Source: Paramacrobiotus metropolitanus
Taxonomy: Eukaryota > Tardigrada > Eutardigrada > Parachela > Macrobiotidae
Assembly (NCBI RefSeq): GCF_019649055.1
Contig: NW_026570378.1
Location: 124,001 to 188,000, forward strand
Length of the DNA stretch: 64,000 nucleotides
Reading direction: 5' to 3'
The notes beneath the pieces are model-generated. The model searched no databases. It saw only the letters and a list, made by a program, of their open reading frames with translations, and had not been told where the DNA came from. Each line of letters starts with the position of its first letter. Position 1 is the first letter of the stretch. This document shows, in pieces, positions 1-11,249 of this stretch. Both the position numbers and the translations under genes were made by a program.

Positions 1-238
1 CGTCGGCAATCTTGCAGATGCCGGTGGATTTCTCCGACATGTGCGTGGTAAACATGGTGGCAAAAACTGCCGATTGGGCAGCGAGGATGGCGCGATGTAC
101 AGCAAATTCTACATTGTCCGAAGAAATTATCTTAAAGTCAGCAAAGTTTTCCGACTGGAGGATATTGCCAAGTTTGTCGGCCAAGCTTTGCGGTCTGCCT
201 AACGCTGCCGGTGGTGTATGAACCAACAACTCGATGGA
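1..238 (-). CDS. BTB/POZ domain fragment, cut by window edge
   Basis: The minus strand is open from 238 to the left edge; a TGA at 239-241 closes the frame upstream, so the true exon start must lie inside. The translation has a typical BTB N-terminal half: a helix ending LADKLGNIL, then ENFADFKIIS, EFAVHRAILAAQSAVFATMF and HMSEKS. This matches the D-(h)-x-F-x-V-H-(K/R)-x-x-L-A-A-x-S core of POZ domains in SPOP/TD-POZ-like proteins. The C-terminal half would lie left of position 1. Related but broken copies occur at 6100-6330 and 10363-10704, each next to a BTB-like/Ubl gene or its end, so this is one half of a duplicated pair. BTB identity is fairly sure; gene boundaries, any MATH domain and whether the gene is functional are unknown. 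Confidence 0.6.
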
Positions 239-2129
239 TCATGGAACACCGGGTGTCACCGGTTAAAGCGTTCTCAGTGAATACTGGCGCAACACAAGGA
301 ACCGTCAAGATTCCTGGGTTACATTTGCACTCTTTACTGTTCGGTTGAAAAGTAACATCGCCTCGAGTTGACTGGATCGCCTCGCCTGAACCAGCACGAA
401 GACTGTAATTGTTCAAACCTTAATTTATAACACTGCACTGACACAGCATTTTTTACTACTGTGTACAGTGTAATAAGTACACATGGTACTAAAACATGTT
501 CCCGTTAGTTTTCAAAACATCGCTCACCGGTACTGTAAAATGCGAGTACGAGGCTACTACGAGCACATATTCGCAGCCTCGCACTTACGTAAAGGTGAAA
601 TCCATCATAGTACCGGTATACGTGTTACGCTGAATTCCACATCTTTCGGTGATAAAACCAGTCCGTGGTTCGATCAATGCTTGAATGCTTATATCTCTTC
701 GTTCGGATGTACCATCCCACGTGTGCAGAATTCTTTGTATCGAAAACGTCCACAATCCAACAGGAAGGTCGGGATATTGTGGGGATGTATCATGCATCCA
801 TAGCAAGGTCCATTTTATATGTCAAAATGTGCTGGTCTACGCGAGGAATATACTTATAATCTCTCTTGGTCTCATGGTGCATGTGGAAATCGGAGGCAGC
901 GGCTTCGAACTTCACTCGGACCATGGCAACCGGTGCAGTGGCAGGATACGCGTGCCAATGTTTTTCGGCCATAGTAGAACACCAGTAGGAAAAAAGCTTT
1001 CAAAGTTATCACCGAAATGATTTCAAATTCCCGAATTTTTTATCGTGCTGTATTTGTTCTGCCGCCGACATGGAAGCATTCCATTAATATCGCTCCACAC
1101 CTGTGCTTGGGGCTAACAAAAATTCGACGGCGATAATAAGTACTTGTATCCTCTTCAAAACTGCACAGGAACGTAAAACACATTTGCGTTTTGCGAAAAC
1201 ACTAACCGGTAGTCCATGATGATATCTAACGTACGTGGCTGTGCATCAGCAAAATGTGCAACGGTATGCAACTCACCATGGTCAGTCACTTTTAAGAGAG
1301 CTTATTTTCATTATCATGTTCAATATCGCCCACAAAGGATGGCTCAAAACTGCAGCGAATCAACACACGCTTTAATCGATGAAGCAGCGGCCCTTGGCCT
1401 TCCATGGCTGATGGTCACCATCCTCGATCACTGCGATTGACGCCTTTTCAACGTGAAACCAAAATTACAGATAATATTACTAAAATTTACACACATTCAG
1501 TGCAATGTACCCGGTACTATGCATGAGTAGGTATGTAGTGACTATGTACTATTAGCACTCGTAGTAGCATGTACTCGTACTATGGCAATTATTGTAGTTA
1601 AACTGCAATGAACAGCCATTGTTCTACTTATCGCTGCAGTGTTACAGAGGAGTATGTAGAGATACCACGTATTAAATTTAATTTAAAGTCCCATCTATGG
1701 ACTGATGTTTTATCAGAGAAAATTGCTATTTACAATGAACTTCAGTTTTGGACGAAGTTATTCAAGTTTTGATTTTCTTTTTGGGCGTTGTGCCGTTCTT
1801 TATAAACGCGGGCAAACGTAATTGCCCTCTGGCGGCGTTCAGCCTGCGATAGTCTGATAAAATATTATGTTATGCCCAGCTGACTCGTTGACGGTTGATC
1901 AGCAATGTTTTACAGTACGTAGTGCGTACGAGGTACTTTTACTGTACAGCAATATCAGTTTAACTGACACTGTATTATGTCTGTATATCACCGTTATTTT
2001 TCAATAATTCTACCTATTCTGGGTGATGCTTGTTTACTATTACTCTTAGAGCTGATTTTGCAGTTATGATTTAGCGTCAGACTTTCGTTTTACTTGTTAG
2101 TTGTCAGCTCTCACTGAGTCACTTGTAGA
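239..2129. other. Non-coding upstream region of BTB-Ubl gene A
   Basis: No supportable gene was found. Short open frames here show no recognisable domain and are not conserved in the matching region of the second unit. The last part (about 1800-2129) is alignable with 7040-7247 and is probably promoter plus 5' UTR. A TGAGTCA (AP-1/bZIP-type) heptamer at 2115-2121, 9 bases before the ATG, is kept at 7233-7239 in copy B. Confidence 0.5.
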
Positions 2130-4641
2130 ATGTCCAGCTCAACCACCAGCGGTAAGACACTGAATTTCGCATGGAGAAACAGACAACTGGCTCTTGCTTA
2201 GTGTTCACACTCGACGCTAATATGTAGCGAGATTTTTGAATGTGCTTGATCACGTTAGCAGATTAGCATTTAGTTTTTTTTCCTTGTAGGCCAGAAACAG
2301 AAGCGAGCCCGTTCGGAAACATCGTCTGAAACAGGATCCAACATAAGTTTTGCGGATAAGGTGGCTGCAATGGAACACCAGTTTGTGAACATGCTGAAAA
2401 GCGTTCAGAAGCAGATCTTGGAATCGGGGAAAAGTCAAGGCGTCCTTATCACCTGTTGCGCCATGTATATCTTCCAGAAGGATGTCAAGGACATTCAAAG
2501 CCTCTTGATGAATGACTACGAGATGGGGAAACTGGAGCAGGTGCGGATGGTGGTTACGGGAGAGGAGATTCTGCCTTTGCCTGCGTGGATGGAAAGTGGT
2601 GTGGCTCTGCAGGCATACTGTAAGTAACAAGTGCGCAGGAGAGCTGATTGCGGATAGTTACAAGCGTGATTTCCGGAATGACTAGTTGAGGATATTTTCG
2701 TATTCTGTATAATATTTAGTCTGCTTTTAAAATTTTGGAAATGCATTAAAGTCAGAGCTGTAGAATTGGGGATTTCGGGTTAGCGAACGATACCGGGTAA
2801 GGTTTAGCCTTTAGGAAGGACTGTACGGAAGGAAGGATTGTGCTTACTATGGGAAAACGTATCTACTCTAGTGATGCATTTTCTGAATCCTTGGTATGTG
2901 TTGTAATGAATTCACCTCCAGTATTGGCGTGCTTTCCTGACTTACTGTCTTTGAGTCTGTAACAATTTTGTGCTGCTAGTGTAAAGCGTCCTAAAAATTT
3001 TGACCTGAATTGTATAAGTTTAGAGTTTTATTTCTGGAATGATGGAGTTAATACCGACAAAAAAACTGAACCAATCCTCGCCATGAATTGAAATAGTTGA
3101 ACCTTAAAACGCTGTAACTGCTCTGATTTTATGTGTTTTTTTTCAGTTGAGCGGAAAGTGGGTACTAACCGTTGCCATTCATCGGGTGATGCTCGTAAGC
3201 GTGGCTTCGAAGTGCCGTGGCGCGCCAGCGTGCAGCTGCAGAGCATCCCACCGGGTTGTTTCGTCGAGTCTGTCCAGTTGTCCTTCATCAATCCGGCCTC
3301 TGACGGCAGTCCCACCGTCAAGATGGACCTCTCGGCCGAAGGTGCCAGTAATCTGTACCTGATTAACGACAAACTGATGAACATCCGCGGTCAGACATAC
3401 TCCGAGTGCTGTCGCGAACTGGGTATCTTTCGCCAGGGATTCTGCTACGTCACGCTGCGCGTGCCGCTGCGACTGCTCATCCGCCAACAACTGAAGCAAT
3501 TGCGGATGGATTTGCCGCATCCTGCAGTGGCCGACTGCGAGGATTATTATTCCGCAGGGAATGGATGCGACAGTGTGACTTTGAAGTTTGGACGTTCCAC
3601 TGTGAAAGTGGATCGTCCGTTCTTGATGAATATTTCTGCGGAAACCCGCGCCATCTTCGGTACGAATAAGACTGCAGAAAGCCAAACTTTCAAGATTTCA
3701 TATCAAAATGACCCCAGAATTCCACAAGTCTTTACATTTTCATAACAATCTGAAATGGATAAAAGACATTTTTAAAAAAAATAAACAACAGCAAATTCCG
3801 GTAAAAATAATTTTAAGGAATTCAACGGAAATTTGTCGAAAGGTAATTGACTACATCTAGTCATGAAAGTTAAGAAGTGTGCTTAAAGTGTTGATTTTCG
3901 ACTGTACATGTAGGAACGAAGACGTCTGGGCAAGTGGGCGTGTATGAGATGGGTGTCAGTAAAGAAGCGACTATCGCTCTGTTGGACGCAGTGAAGACGG
4001 CCACCGACCATTTGGATACCGACCGAACCACACTTTCCGTTTTGTATGAACTGGTGGCGTTGTCCGTCGACTGGAATATCCCGTTAGTGAAACTGTGGAC
4101 GCAGTTAGCCTTGCTGGAGCGTCTGTGTGCGCCGGGCGTGAACCTGCAGCAGATCCCGATTGACAATTTGATCAAGGTGGTCCGTCAGGATTACGACGTG
4201 AATAGAGTGCAGACCGGAGCGAAAATGACGTTACTGGGCTTCATGTTTGCGCTGCGGGATATGTGTCTGGCAGACGTTCTGTCAACACCACTGAACGAGC
4301 TACTAGTTCGAGAATTTGATTGTATTTCTTCGCATCCAACGCTTGTGGATGCGTTTCAACCGGCAGAGTCAATGGCGAATCCGGCGACTAATACAAACGT
4401 TAAGCGGCAGTGCAAGACGCTAACCGTTCGTCAGGACGATAACTCCCTTCGCGTGCGAGTTCTGCAAACAACGAACATTGGACGAATCAAGGCCTTTGTT
4501 CAGAGTCACCTTGGAATTCCCATTTACCAGCAACGCATGGTGTTTGATGGCAGACAAATGGATGACTACAGACTGGTTGGGGATTTTGACTTTGAGGATG
4601 GAGATATGATAGAGATATTCACTGAGCAGTATGGTTGTTAG
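2130..4641 (+). CDS. BTB-like / ubiquitin-like domain protein, copy A
   Basis: Four exons: 2130-2151, 2290-2619, 3147-3659, 3914-4641, all GT-AG with consistent phase, giving 530 residues. Exon 2 codes a basic start (KQKRARSE) and a helical segment with a conserved QKQI-ESGKSQGV stretch. Exon 3 begins a domain I do not recognise (RASVQLQSIPPGC) and ends with a divergent BTB start (VTLKFGRSTVKVDRPFLMN, then TRAIFG). Exon 4 continues it (VYEMGVS...ALLDAV, VLYELVALSVDWNIPLVKLW). Residues ~455-530 are a ubiquitin-like fold with the GIP-x-x-QQR signature and an acidic EDGDMIEI strand. It ends in YGC, without Gly-Gly, so it is an integral Ubl rather than a conjugated modifier. The start was chosen because it gives a clean donor and is mirrored in copies B and C. 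A Cul3-adaptor or proteasome-linked role is only inference. Confidence 0.82.
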
Positions 4642-5381
4642 GGAAAACATTGATGAACACGTTCTCTGTCTTACTTTAACCTAATACGAGTAGCTTTGAC
4701 CAAAATTAGTGCGAGCACGGCTGTTGGTTTTTCAGTTTGAGAGATTAAATAGTCGGTATGTTTGGTTTTAGTCTTTAGAGGTAGTTAGTTGGTTGTATTG
4801 CGCGTGCTTATCTTTGAAAGAGCTGTCCAAATAATCCGTTTGCAATATTTTAAGAGAACATGGTGATTCATTGGCTGTAGTGGATTTCAGAGTGCTTGAA
4901 GTAAAATTATCTGAGTCTGCAGCCGCGGGAAGTGAAGTGTAAACCGAGCTTGTGTACGTATTTAATGCAGGTTCTTACTGGAGAATATTAGCTTTTATCA
5001 AATCAAAAAAGCAAAAGTCCATAAATTCTATACGAAGACATCAGATAATGGGTTCGGGTGGTTTGGCGTAGATCATACTGTGTCCTTTGTACTTCCTTTC
5101 GTTGGACCCATTTGGTATTCGAACCGAAAGAAAGCACTCCCAATCTGATACATAACGCACCGACGGCACCGTCATGCAGACTTACGAAGTGAGCGAATTT
5201 GGGCAATGTAGACATGATCCAAAACCGCGCAGGTCATTCAGGTAACAGAATTTTTTACGTTGGTTTAGTTTTTTTCGAGCAGACAAACCCTGCGGCACTC
5301 ACAAGTCCGGTCACTTTATATGTAGTGTAAACAACAACAAAATATGAAACACTGCAATAATGTGCAGAGGTTTACAACAGA
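4642..5381. other. Intergenic, 3' flank of copy A
   Basis: No gene seen. The first 250 bases are alignable with the 3' flank of copy B (AATAATC-GTTTGCA near 4830 and 10122) and are likely 3' UTR and duplicated flank. The remainder has no recognised feature. Confidence 0.4.
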
Positions 5382-6065
5382 TTATTTGATTGGAGTATCG
5401 ATAAGTAGAGTTTTAACAGAACCACAGCAATAAACTCCATCACCACTTTTCAGTATTTTAACAAACAAGCCCTTGAGCCTCACTGCCAGGGTCGTCCTTT
5501 CCAATGCATCTGCACGCCATGGATCCACACGCTCCTTCACACGGAGGGCGTATCGCGTGCTGGTTTCCTTGAAGGGAAGCAGGTCGCACATGTACGATGG
5601 AATGGGATAGGTTTCCCGGTTTCGTATCTTATATAGCCACACTCCTTCCTTTTGGCGCCATCTCGGTTCTGCCGGCGTAATCGCTAGCTGCCCGTACAGT
5701 TCTGGTGCTGCCGGTGATGGTCCGTAATGCCTCATGATGTCGTTTCATCAACTTCTCCCGCCCACCCGAGGACGCCGTTGACCGACCCAGTCCACACTCC
5801 ACAGTAATCTGTGAATGGCTCAACAAAGGCGTGATAAAGGGTAACGCGCTGGGGGATGCCGAGTCCGGGTTGCGCGCGCTTGATTTCTTTGAATGCCGTA
5901 ATTGATGTTCCTTCTTACTTTCTGAAACTGCTTGTGCCCGCCTACCTCGACGCCAAGGTACGTTACGTGCTGTTTTACAGCGAGTGGCTGACCAGTACCA
6001 CCGGTGGATTCACTTCCGCTATCTTTCGTGTTAAAATTAATGTTCCGATGCTGCGCCGCAACCAT
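5382..6065 (-). mobile_element. Decayed non-LTR retrotransposon (3' part of reverse transcriptase ORF)
   Basis: Read on the minus strand, three frames together give the end of a non-LTR ORF2. A VTYLGVEV segment with an upstream INFNTK (RT thumb-type K...YLGV motif) lies at about 6065-5900. Then comes LYHAFVEPFTDYCGVWTGSV, then EKLMKRHHEALRTITG, then a C-terminal YKIRN...P-SYMCDLL...RYALRVK segment. Frame changes occur near 5820 and 5740. This order is characteristic of the region after the catalytic RT core in CR1/Jockey-type elements. The endonuclease and the RT catalytic core are absent, so it is a 5'-truncated, dead copy. It sits between the two duplicated units and is absent from the start of unit 3. 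Confidence 0.6.
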
Positions 6066-6099
6066 ACAAAAAGTCTACAGCACGTTGCTTATTGAAGTA

Positions 6100-6330
6100 G
6101 TCGATGTCGTACTGGTAATTGTAAGAAATGCCGGCTGATTTCTCCGACATGCCGAGGTAAAAATGGTGCTCAAACGTGAGCAACAAAGACTGCACGAGGT
6201 ATCACATTGCCTATAGTATATAAAAATCAGCCAGTTGTCTCCGAATTTTTCCAATTAATTTTGAATTGGCAATGCTCGCAATTTTATTAACTCATATTTG
6301 ACCATCCCATGCAATGCGCCTGCTGTCCTA
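6100..6330 (-). pseudogene. Decayed BTB/POZ copy of unit 2
   Basis: This stretch is recognisably homologous to 1-238 and 10420-10625. Shared blocks include GATTTCTCCGACATG (6138; also 29-42) and the GACCATCCCATGCA / CTGCACGCAA segments aligned with 10580-10620. The protein frame is broken by stops and indels, so no intact POZ domain can be read. It marks the left end of the second unit. Confidence 0.45.
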
Positions 6331-7247
6331 AATTTTGCACGCAACACGGTGTTAATCGACCAGGTTCCATTTTAAGAGCATTGATCCAGTAAAATGTAAA
6401 GTATAAGCAACGATGTGACGTAAAATTGACTTTATTTTATTGGTGGACTTCCCTTCATTCCAAATTTCAGCACGTTACTGACATTAGTCTCTCCGGCAGC
6501 GCTTATAATTAAGACAACCACCATGGACTACAGGTACCTTCCGATCGGGTCCCAGGAACGTAAAATACATTTCCATGTTGCGAAAATAGTGACTACTAAC
6601 CGCTTACCGGTAGTCCACGATGATATTTCGCTTACGTGGCTCTGCATCAGCAAAATGTGCAAAGGTATGCAACATAGTCACTTTTAAGAAAACAGATTTT
6701 TATTAATCATATTCGATATCACCCACAAAATTAAAATCGCCCGAATCAACAGACGCTTAAAAAAGGAGGCAGCGGCGGGGCGGCCATCGACCTTTCATCG
6801 CTAACGATTGGCTTTTTTACGTGGAAGCAAAATTGCTAGTATTTCCAAAATACAAATGTCATGCAAGAAGTGTACCGTACTATTGTACGCATAATTATAA
6901 TAATGCCATAATTATAGTATTAGTATTACAGTATGTAATTATTATTCTCTGTATATGTTTAAAGAACTAAGAACTAATGGTAAGAACGTACTGTGCTCAG
7001 TGTGCTGTGTCAGTGTTCTGAGTGTTGCTCCATTCTCTGTCATCTTTGTGAGCGCGGGTCAACGTAATTGCCCTCTGGTAGCGTTCAGCTTTCGGTGGTC
7101 TGATACTGTTACACTGTTAAAGTATGGTTCTTGCTTGCTTACTTTTACAGTTTTACTTACAGCTTTTTTTGCCGTTTGTGATTTATTTTGGGATTTCGCT
7201 TTACGTTTTGCCGATCATTGGTCAACTCTCACTGAGTCACTAGTAAA
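6331..7247. other. Non-coding upstream region of BTB-Ubl gene B
   Basis: Partly alignable with 1000-2129. No gene is supported; open frames here have no domain and no conservation with unit 1. The TGAGTCA at 7233-7239 is conserved in position relative to the ATG. Confidence 0.4.
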
Positions 7248-9960
7248 ATGTCCAACTCATGTTACTCAGCTACTAATGGTAAGTCGCTAAAACTTCGCAC
7301 AGGAGAGACAGTGGGCTCTTGCTTGGAGTCTTGGCGTGTACATTCGACGCTAATCTGCAGTGGAGTTTTCGAACATACGACTTGGATACTGGATAATTGG
7401 ATCATAAATTATCTGATTGGGATATAACGTTTCGTTGTATGATTGTATCTGTAGGCCAGAAACGAAAGCGAGCCCGTTCGGAAACACCGTCTGAAAGAGG
7501 ATCCTCGATGGCTTTTGTGGATAGGGTGTCTGCAATGGAAGACCAGTTTGTCAGCATGCTGAAGAACTGCCAGAAGCAGATTGCGGAATCGGGGAAAAGT
7601 CAAGGCGTGCTCGTCACCTGTTGCGCCATGTATACTTTCCAGAAGGATATCAAAGATATTCAAAGCCTGGTGATGAACGACTACGGGAGTGGCAAATTGG
7701 AGCAGGTGCGGATGGTGGTCACGGGAGAGGAGATCATGCCTGCCTGGATGGAGAGTGGCGTGGCTCTGCAAGCGTACTGTAAGTGACATGTGTGCAAGGC
7801 AGTTGAGTACGGATTCCTACGAGTGCGATTATCGGAATGATTGGTCACAAATATTTTCGAGAACTTTTGTAGATAAAATGGTTGTCGAAATATGAAACGC
7901 TGTATGTCCACACAATAACAAAGTTAATTCAACTCTTAACTCTCTTGCCTTAACTCTTAGTGGGATTGCAGATAACTCTCATTACAATCTGATTTTGTAA
8001 TTTTTGAAAATGTAGTTGCGACTTGCTTTGGAATTGTCGACAATAGAGATATTTACAGATTTACTGTATTTGTGTGTTGCTTTTGCGAAAACTCCGGTAA
8101 CGCAGTCCATGGTATCTAAATTTAGTGTAGTTATGTTTCCCTGCCTTGGGCCTTGTATGGTTTTTTGTGCTTCTGGGCAGCTGGCAGCTAGAGTAAGCGC
8201 CCTAGAAATGTTGATGTAAATTGTATTATATCGAGTTGTATTTCTGGAATTAGTATCGATGAAAAACAAACAGTCATCTCCATCATTAATTTTCGAACTG
8301 TAAAGTAGACCTGATTTTGTGCGCGTTTTTTCAGTTGAGCGGAAAGTGGGTACTAACCGTCGCCATTCATCGGGTGATGCTCGTAAGCGTGGCTTCGAAG
8401 TTCCGTGGCGCGCCAGCGTGCAGCTGCAGAGCATCCCACCGGGTTGTTTCGTCGAGTCTGTCCAGTTGTCCTTCATCAATCCGGCCTCTGACGGCAGTCC
8501 CACCGTCAAGATGGACCTCTCGGCCGAAGGTGCCAGTAATCTGTACCTGATTAACGACAAACTGATGAACATCCGCGGTCAGACATACTCCGAGTGCTGT
8601 CGCGAACTGGGTATCTTTCGCCAGGGATTTTGTTACATCACCCTGCGAGTGCCGCTACGGCTGCTCATCCGCGACCAGCTGAAGCAGTTGCGGGCGGATT
8701 TACCGCATAATGCAGTGGCCGAGGACGAGCACGATTATTCTGCAGTGAGCGGCAACGACAACGTTACCTTGAAGTTTGGGCGCTCCAGTATGAAAGTGGG
8801 TCGCCAGGTCTTGTTGAATATTTCCACCGAGACCCACGCCATCTTCGGTATGAATTAAGCTGCAACCGAAATTTCGAGATCTGAAACTGCAAACTTCAAA
8901 TCACAGTTATTTACAGTTATTTAATAATCATGCAGGCCTAGCATGCTTAAAAGGACTTGTAATGCGAAATTTTTTATGTTTGCTACACATTTAGTAAATT
9001 CTGATGAAATTACGTTTTGCTTGGCGAAGAAAATGATGGAATTTGGTTGATGAAAGGCAAATTGACTGTAAATTGAAAACATTGACTGACTGACTTTTAA
9101 TTGGCTGCAGATTGAAAACGAACAATTTTATATTTTAACCTTTACAACAGTATCTAAAAATAAGTGCAAATAATTATTTCGCAAGTTATTTTAAACTTCA
9201 GTTTGTAGCGAATTTCTTTTCGACTCTAGGTGCGAAGACGGCGGGTCAGGTGAGCGTGTATGAAATGAGTGTCAGCAAAGAAGTGGCTACGGCTCTGTTA
9301 GGCGCAGTGAATTCCGCCGCCGACTATTTGCCACTGAATCCCGAACGAACCACTCTTTCCTTTCTGTACGAGCTGGTGGCGTTGTCCAGCGACTGGGACA
9401 TCCCGTCCGTGAAACTGTGGACACAACTAGTGATGCTGGAGCGTCTCTGTGCTCCGGGCGTTAATTTGCAGCAGATCCCGGTTGACAAGCTGATAAAGTT
9501 GATTCGACACGAATTTGATTGGAATGGAGGTGTGAAAATGGTGTTACTGGGCTTCACGTTTGCATTGCGGGATATGTGTCTAGTGGATATTCTGCCGGCG
9601 ACAATGAATGGGCGTGTTGTGGCGGAATTGGATCGGATTTCTGAAGATCCAACGCTTAAGGACGTGTTTCAACCGGCGGAGATGCAGCCAAGCGTTGCGA
9701 CCAGTGCGGATGCCGTTAAGGGAGAGTGCAAGACGCTGACCGTTCGTTTCCAGGATGGTAACAGTATGCGCGTGAGAGTCTCGGAGTCGGCTAACATTCA
9801 ACGGATTAAGGCCGCAGTTGGCAATTTCCTCGGGATCCCCATTTACCAGCAGCGAATGATCTTTAAGGATAGGCGATTGGATGACTTGATTCGGGTTTCG
9901 GAATGCGGCTTCGAGGATGGAGACGAGATAGAGATGTACACTGAGCAGTATGGTTGTTAA
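7248..9960 (+). CDS. BTB-like / ubiquitin-like domain protein, copy B
   Basis: Four exons: 7248-7278, 7455-7778, 8335-8847, 9230-9960, the same phases as copy A, 532 residues. The order is the same: a basic KRKRARSE start, a helical exon-2 region, an unrecognised exon-3 domain, a split BTB-like domain (VTLKFGRSSMKV, AIFG, then VYEMSVSKEV, FLYELVALSSDWDIP), and a C-terminal Ubl (KTLTVRFQDG, IQRIKAAVGNFLGIPIYQQR, ending EQYGC). Exon 3 is almost identical to copy A for its first ~280 bases and then diverges sharply, which suggests gene conversion. All four exons are open, so the gene looks functional. The paralogue comparison is the strongest evidence for these exon borders. Confidence 0.82.
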
Positions 9961-10362
9961 TAATTTATAAAACCATTCCCTCTCGTTAGTGCAACATGAC
10001 AAAGATGATAGGTTTCTCAGTTTATAACAGTTAGTTCTGGTGGCACTTGGATGTGGTTTTACGGATAAATAATGAACTATGCCATGCGTGCATGTTGCAC
10101 ATCTTGGAAAGTGTTGTGTAAATAATCTGTTTGCAGCATTTTAACTAAGTATGATGGTTACGTGGTATTGGTTTGATCAAATGCATGCATTTAACAATGA
10201 ATGATGCGGTAGTCACCGGAAGCGAATATTACTTAAATTGAATAGTACGAGTATATATTATATAGTTTAACTTAATAAATTCGAGGGACTTAATAAAGAA
10301 TGTCCTTTGATGGATAAATTTAACGACCCCCATTGCTTTAAAGCGAACCAAAAACACTGAAT
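9961..10362. other. 3' flank of copy B
   Basis: No gene seen. Likely 3' UTR and duplicated flank; an AATAAA lies near 10290. Confidence 0.4.
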
Positions 10363-10704
10363 TCAAATGACAGTGTTAAACAAATGCGTCCGATTAATCT
10401 GCGGTGACTGCCGGTTGACCTCCGACATATCTGCAGTTAACATGGTCATAAGAACTGCGCCTGGTTGAGCAGCCAGGACAAAACAATGGACTGGAAATTC
10501 CGCATCGCCAACTGAAATTACACTGTAATCCCGGGAATTTCTAGCTGTGGTAACGTTGGCGATTTTGTTGATTGTAGAGTATCTGACCAGCCCATGCATT
10601 TTGAATTCTGCTGCACGCAAGTCGATAGTATAACGATAATTATAACGTAAAAATGGCTGTATTTTCTTGCGGACCTGTGCAAATGAGCAATTCAAAAAAC
10701 ACAT
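10363..10704 (-). pseudogene. BTB/POZ remnant (start of a third unit)
   Basis: An open frame of 113 codons contains a BTB N-terminal half: NKIANVTTARNSRDYSVISV, DAEFPVHCFVLAAQPGAVL, MTMLTADMSE. It matches the fragment at 1-238 in place and spacing, then runs into unrelated residues and a stop before the second half of the domain. No partner BTB-Ubl gene follows. I read it as a truncated duplicate; the alternative is an exon spliced to something unseen. Confidence 0.5.
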
Positions 10705-11249
10705 TGAACTTTTCAGCCGAGTCGATGATTTTCCAATACCGGATGGGAGTCAATTAGCGCGTTAACCGGCCTATCGGTTGGCTGCGCCTAATTATGCCGG
10801 TTGCGCCAGAGAGCACTTAAGCAATCGCACACGATTAGTCTTAGCGCTTTCCACCGCCCCATCCGCCGCTAATCACTGACGAGAACACATGTCTTCTCCC
10901 CGGGCCGGAATTTCCAGCCTTCTATCAAAGCAATCCCGGACCGCCCGCAGCGGAAGTCAGTATCGCAGTGCAGCCAGATCACCAACACATTTCACCGGAT
11001 ATCTGAAACGCCGGCATGCAGTGTATCAACGGGAAGTTTCACATCACACGGCTCACTCCGGTGTCGGCTGATCAGGGATCTGTTATTCCACACGACTGTT
11101 TTGTATCTTTCGCTGTATAAATAAATCTCGGACGCGGGTGAGCGCATTTCATTGGTAAAGTTCATCTCGGGCGTAATTCCCTCGGTTACACGATTATGGT
11201 TTTTTATGCCTGTCTGATTTACGCTTAATGCCGAACTTCATCGCTAATC
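10705..11249. other. 5' region of the GPCR gene
   Basis: GC-richer than its surroundings. A TATA-like box lies at 11116-11125. The 60-codon open frame at 10889 has no domain and is taken as non-coding. Confidence 0.4.
11116..11125 (+). promoter_or_regulatory. TATA-like box of the GPCR gene
   Basis: TATAAATAAA lies 125 bases before the GPCR start codon, in a plain 5' region without other open frames in phase. The spacing fits a short 5' UTR. Inferred only. Confidence 0.4.

Larger units (their letters stand above)
1..10640. repeat. Tandem segmental duplication (BTB minus / BTB-Ubl plus unit)
   Basis: Two units of about 5 kb, plus the start of a third, lie in the same order: a minus-strand BTB piece (1-238, 6100-6330, 10363-10704), upstream non-coding sequence, then the plus-strand BTB-like/Ubl gene. 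Shared non-coding stretches include GCATCAGCAAAATGTGCAA (near 1245 and 6645) and CGTAATTGCCCTCTGG (near 1817 and 7060). The 3' flanks also match (near 4825 and 10110). Divergence is high outside exons, so the duplication is not recent, apart from the near-identical patch in exon 3 described in the findings. Confidence 0.7.

Noticed and set aside
138-416. 92-codon minus-strand frame
   Set aside because: It overlaps the BTB fragment in another frame and shows no domain of its own.
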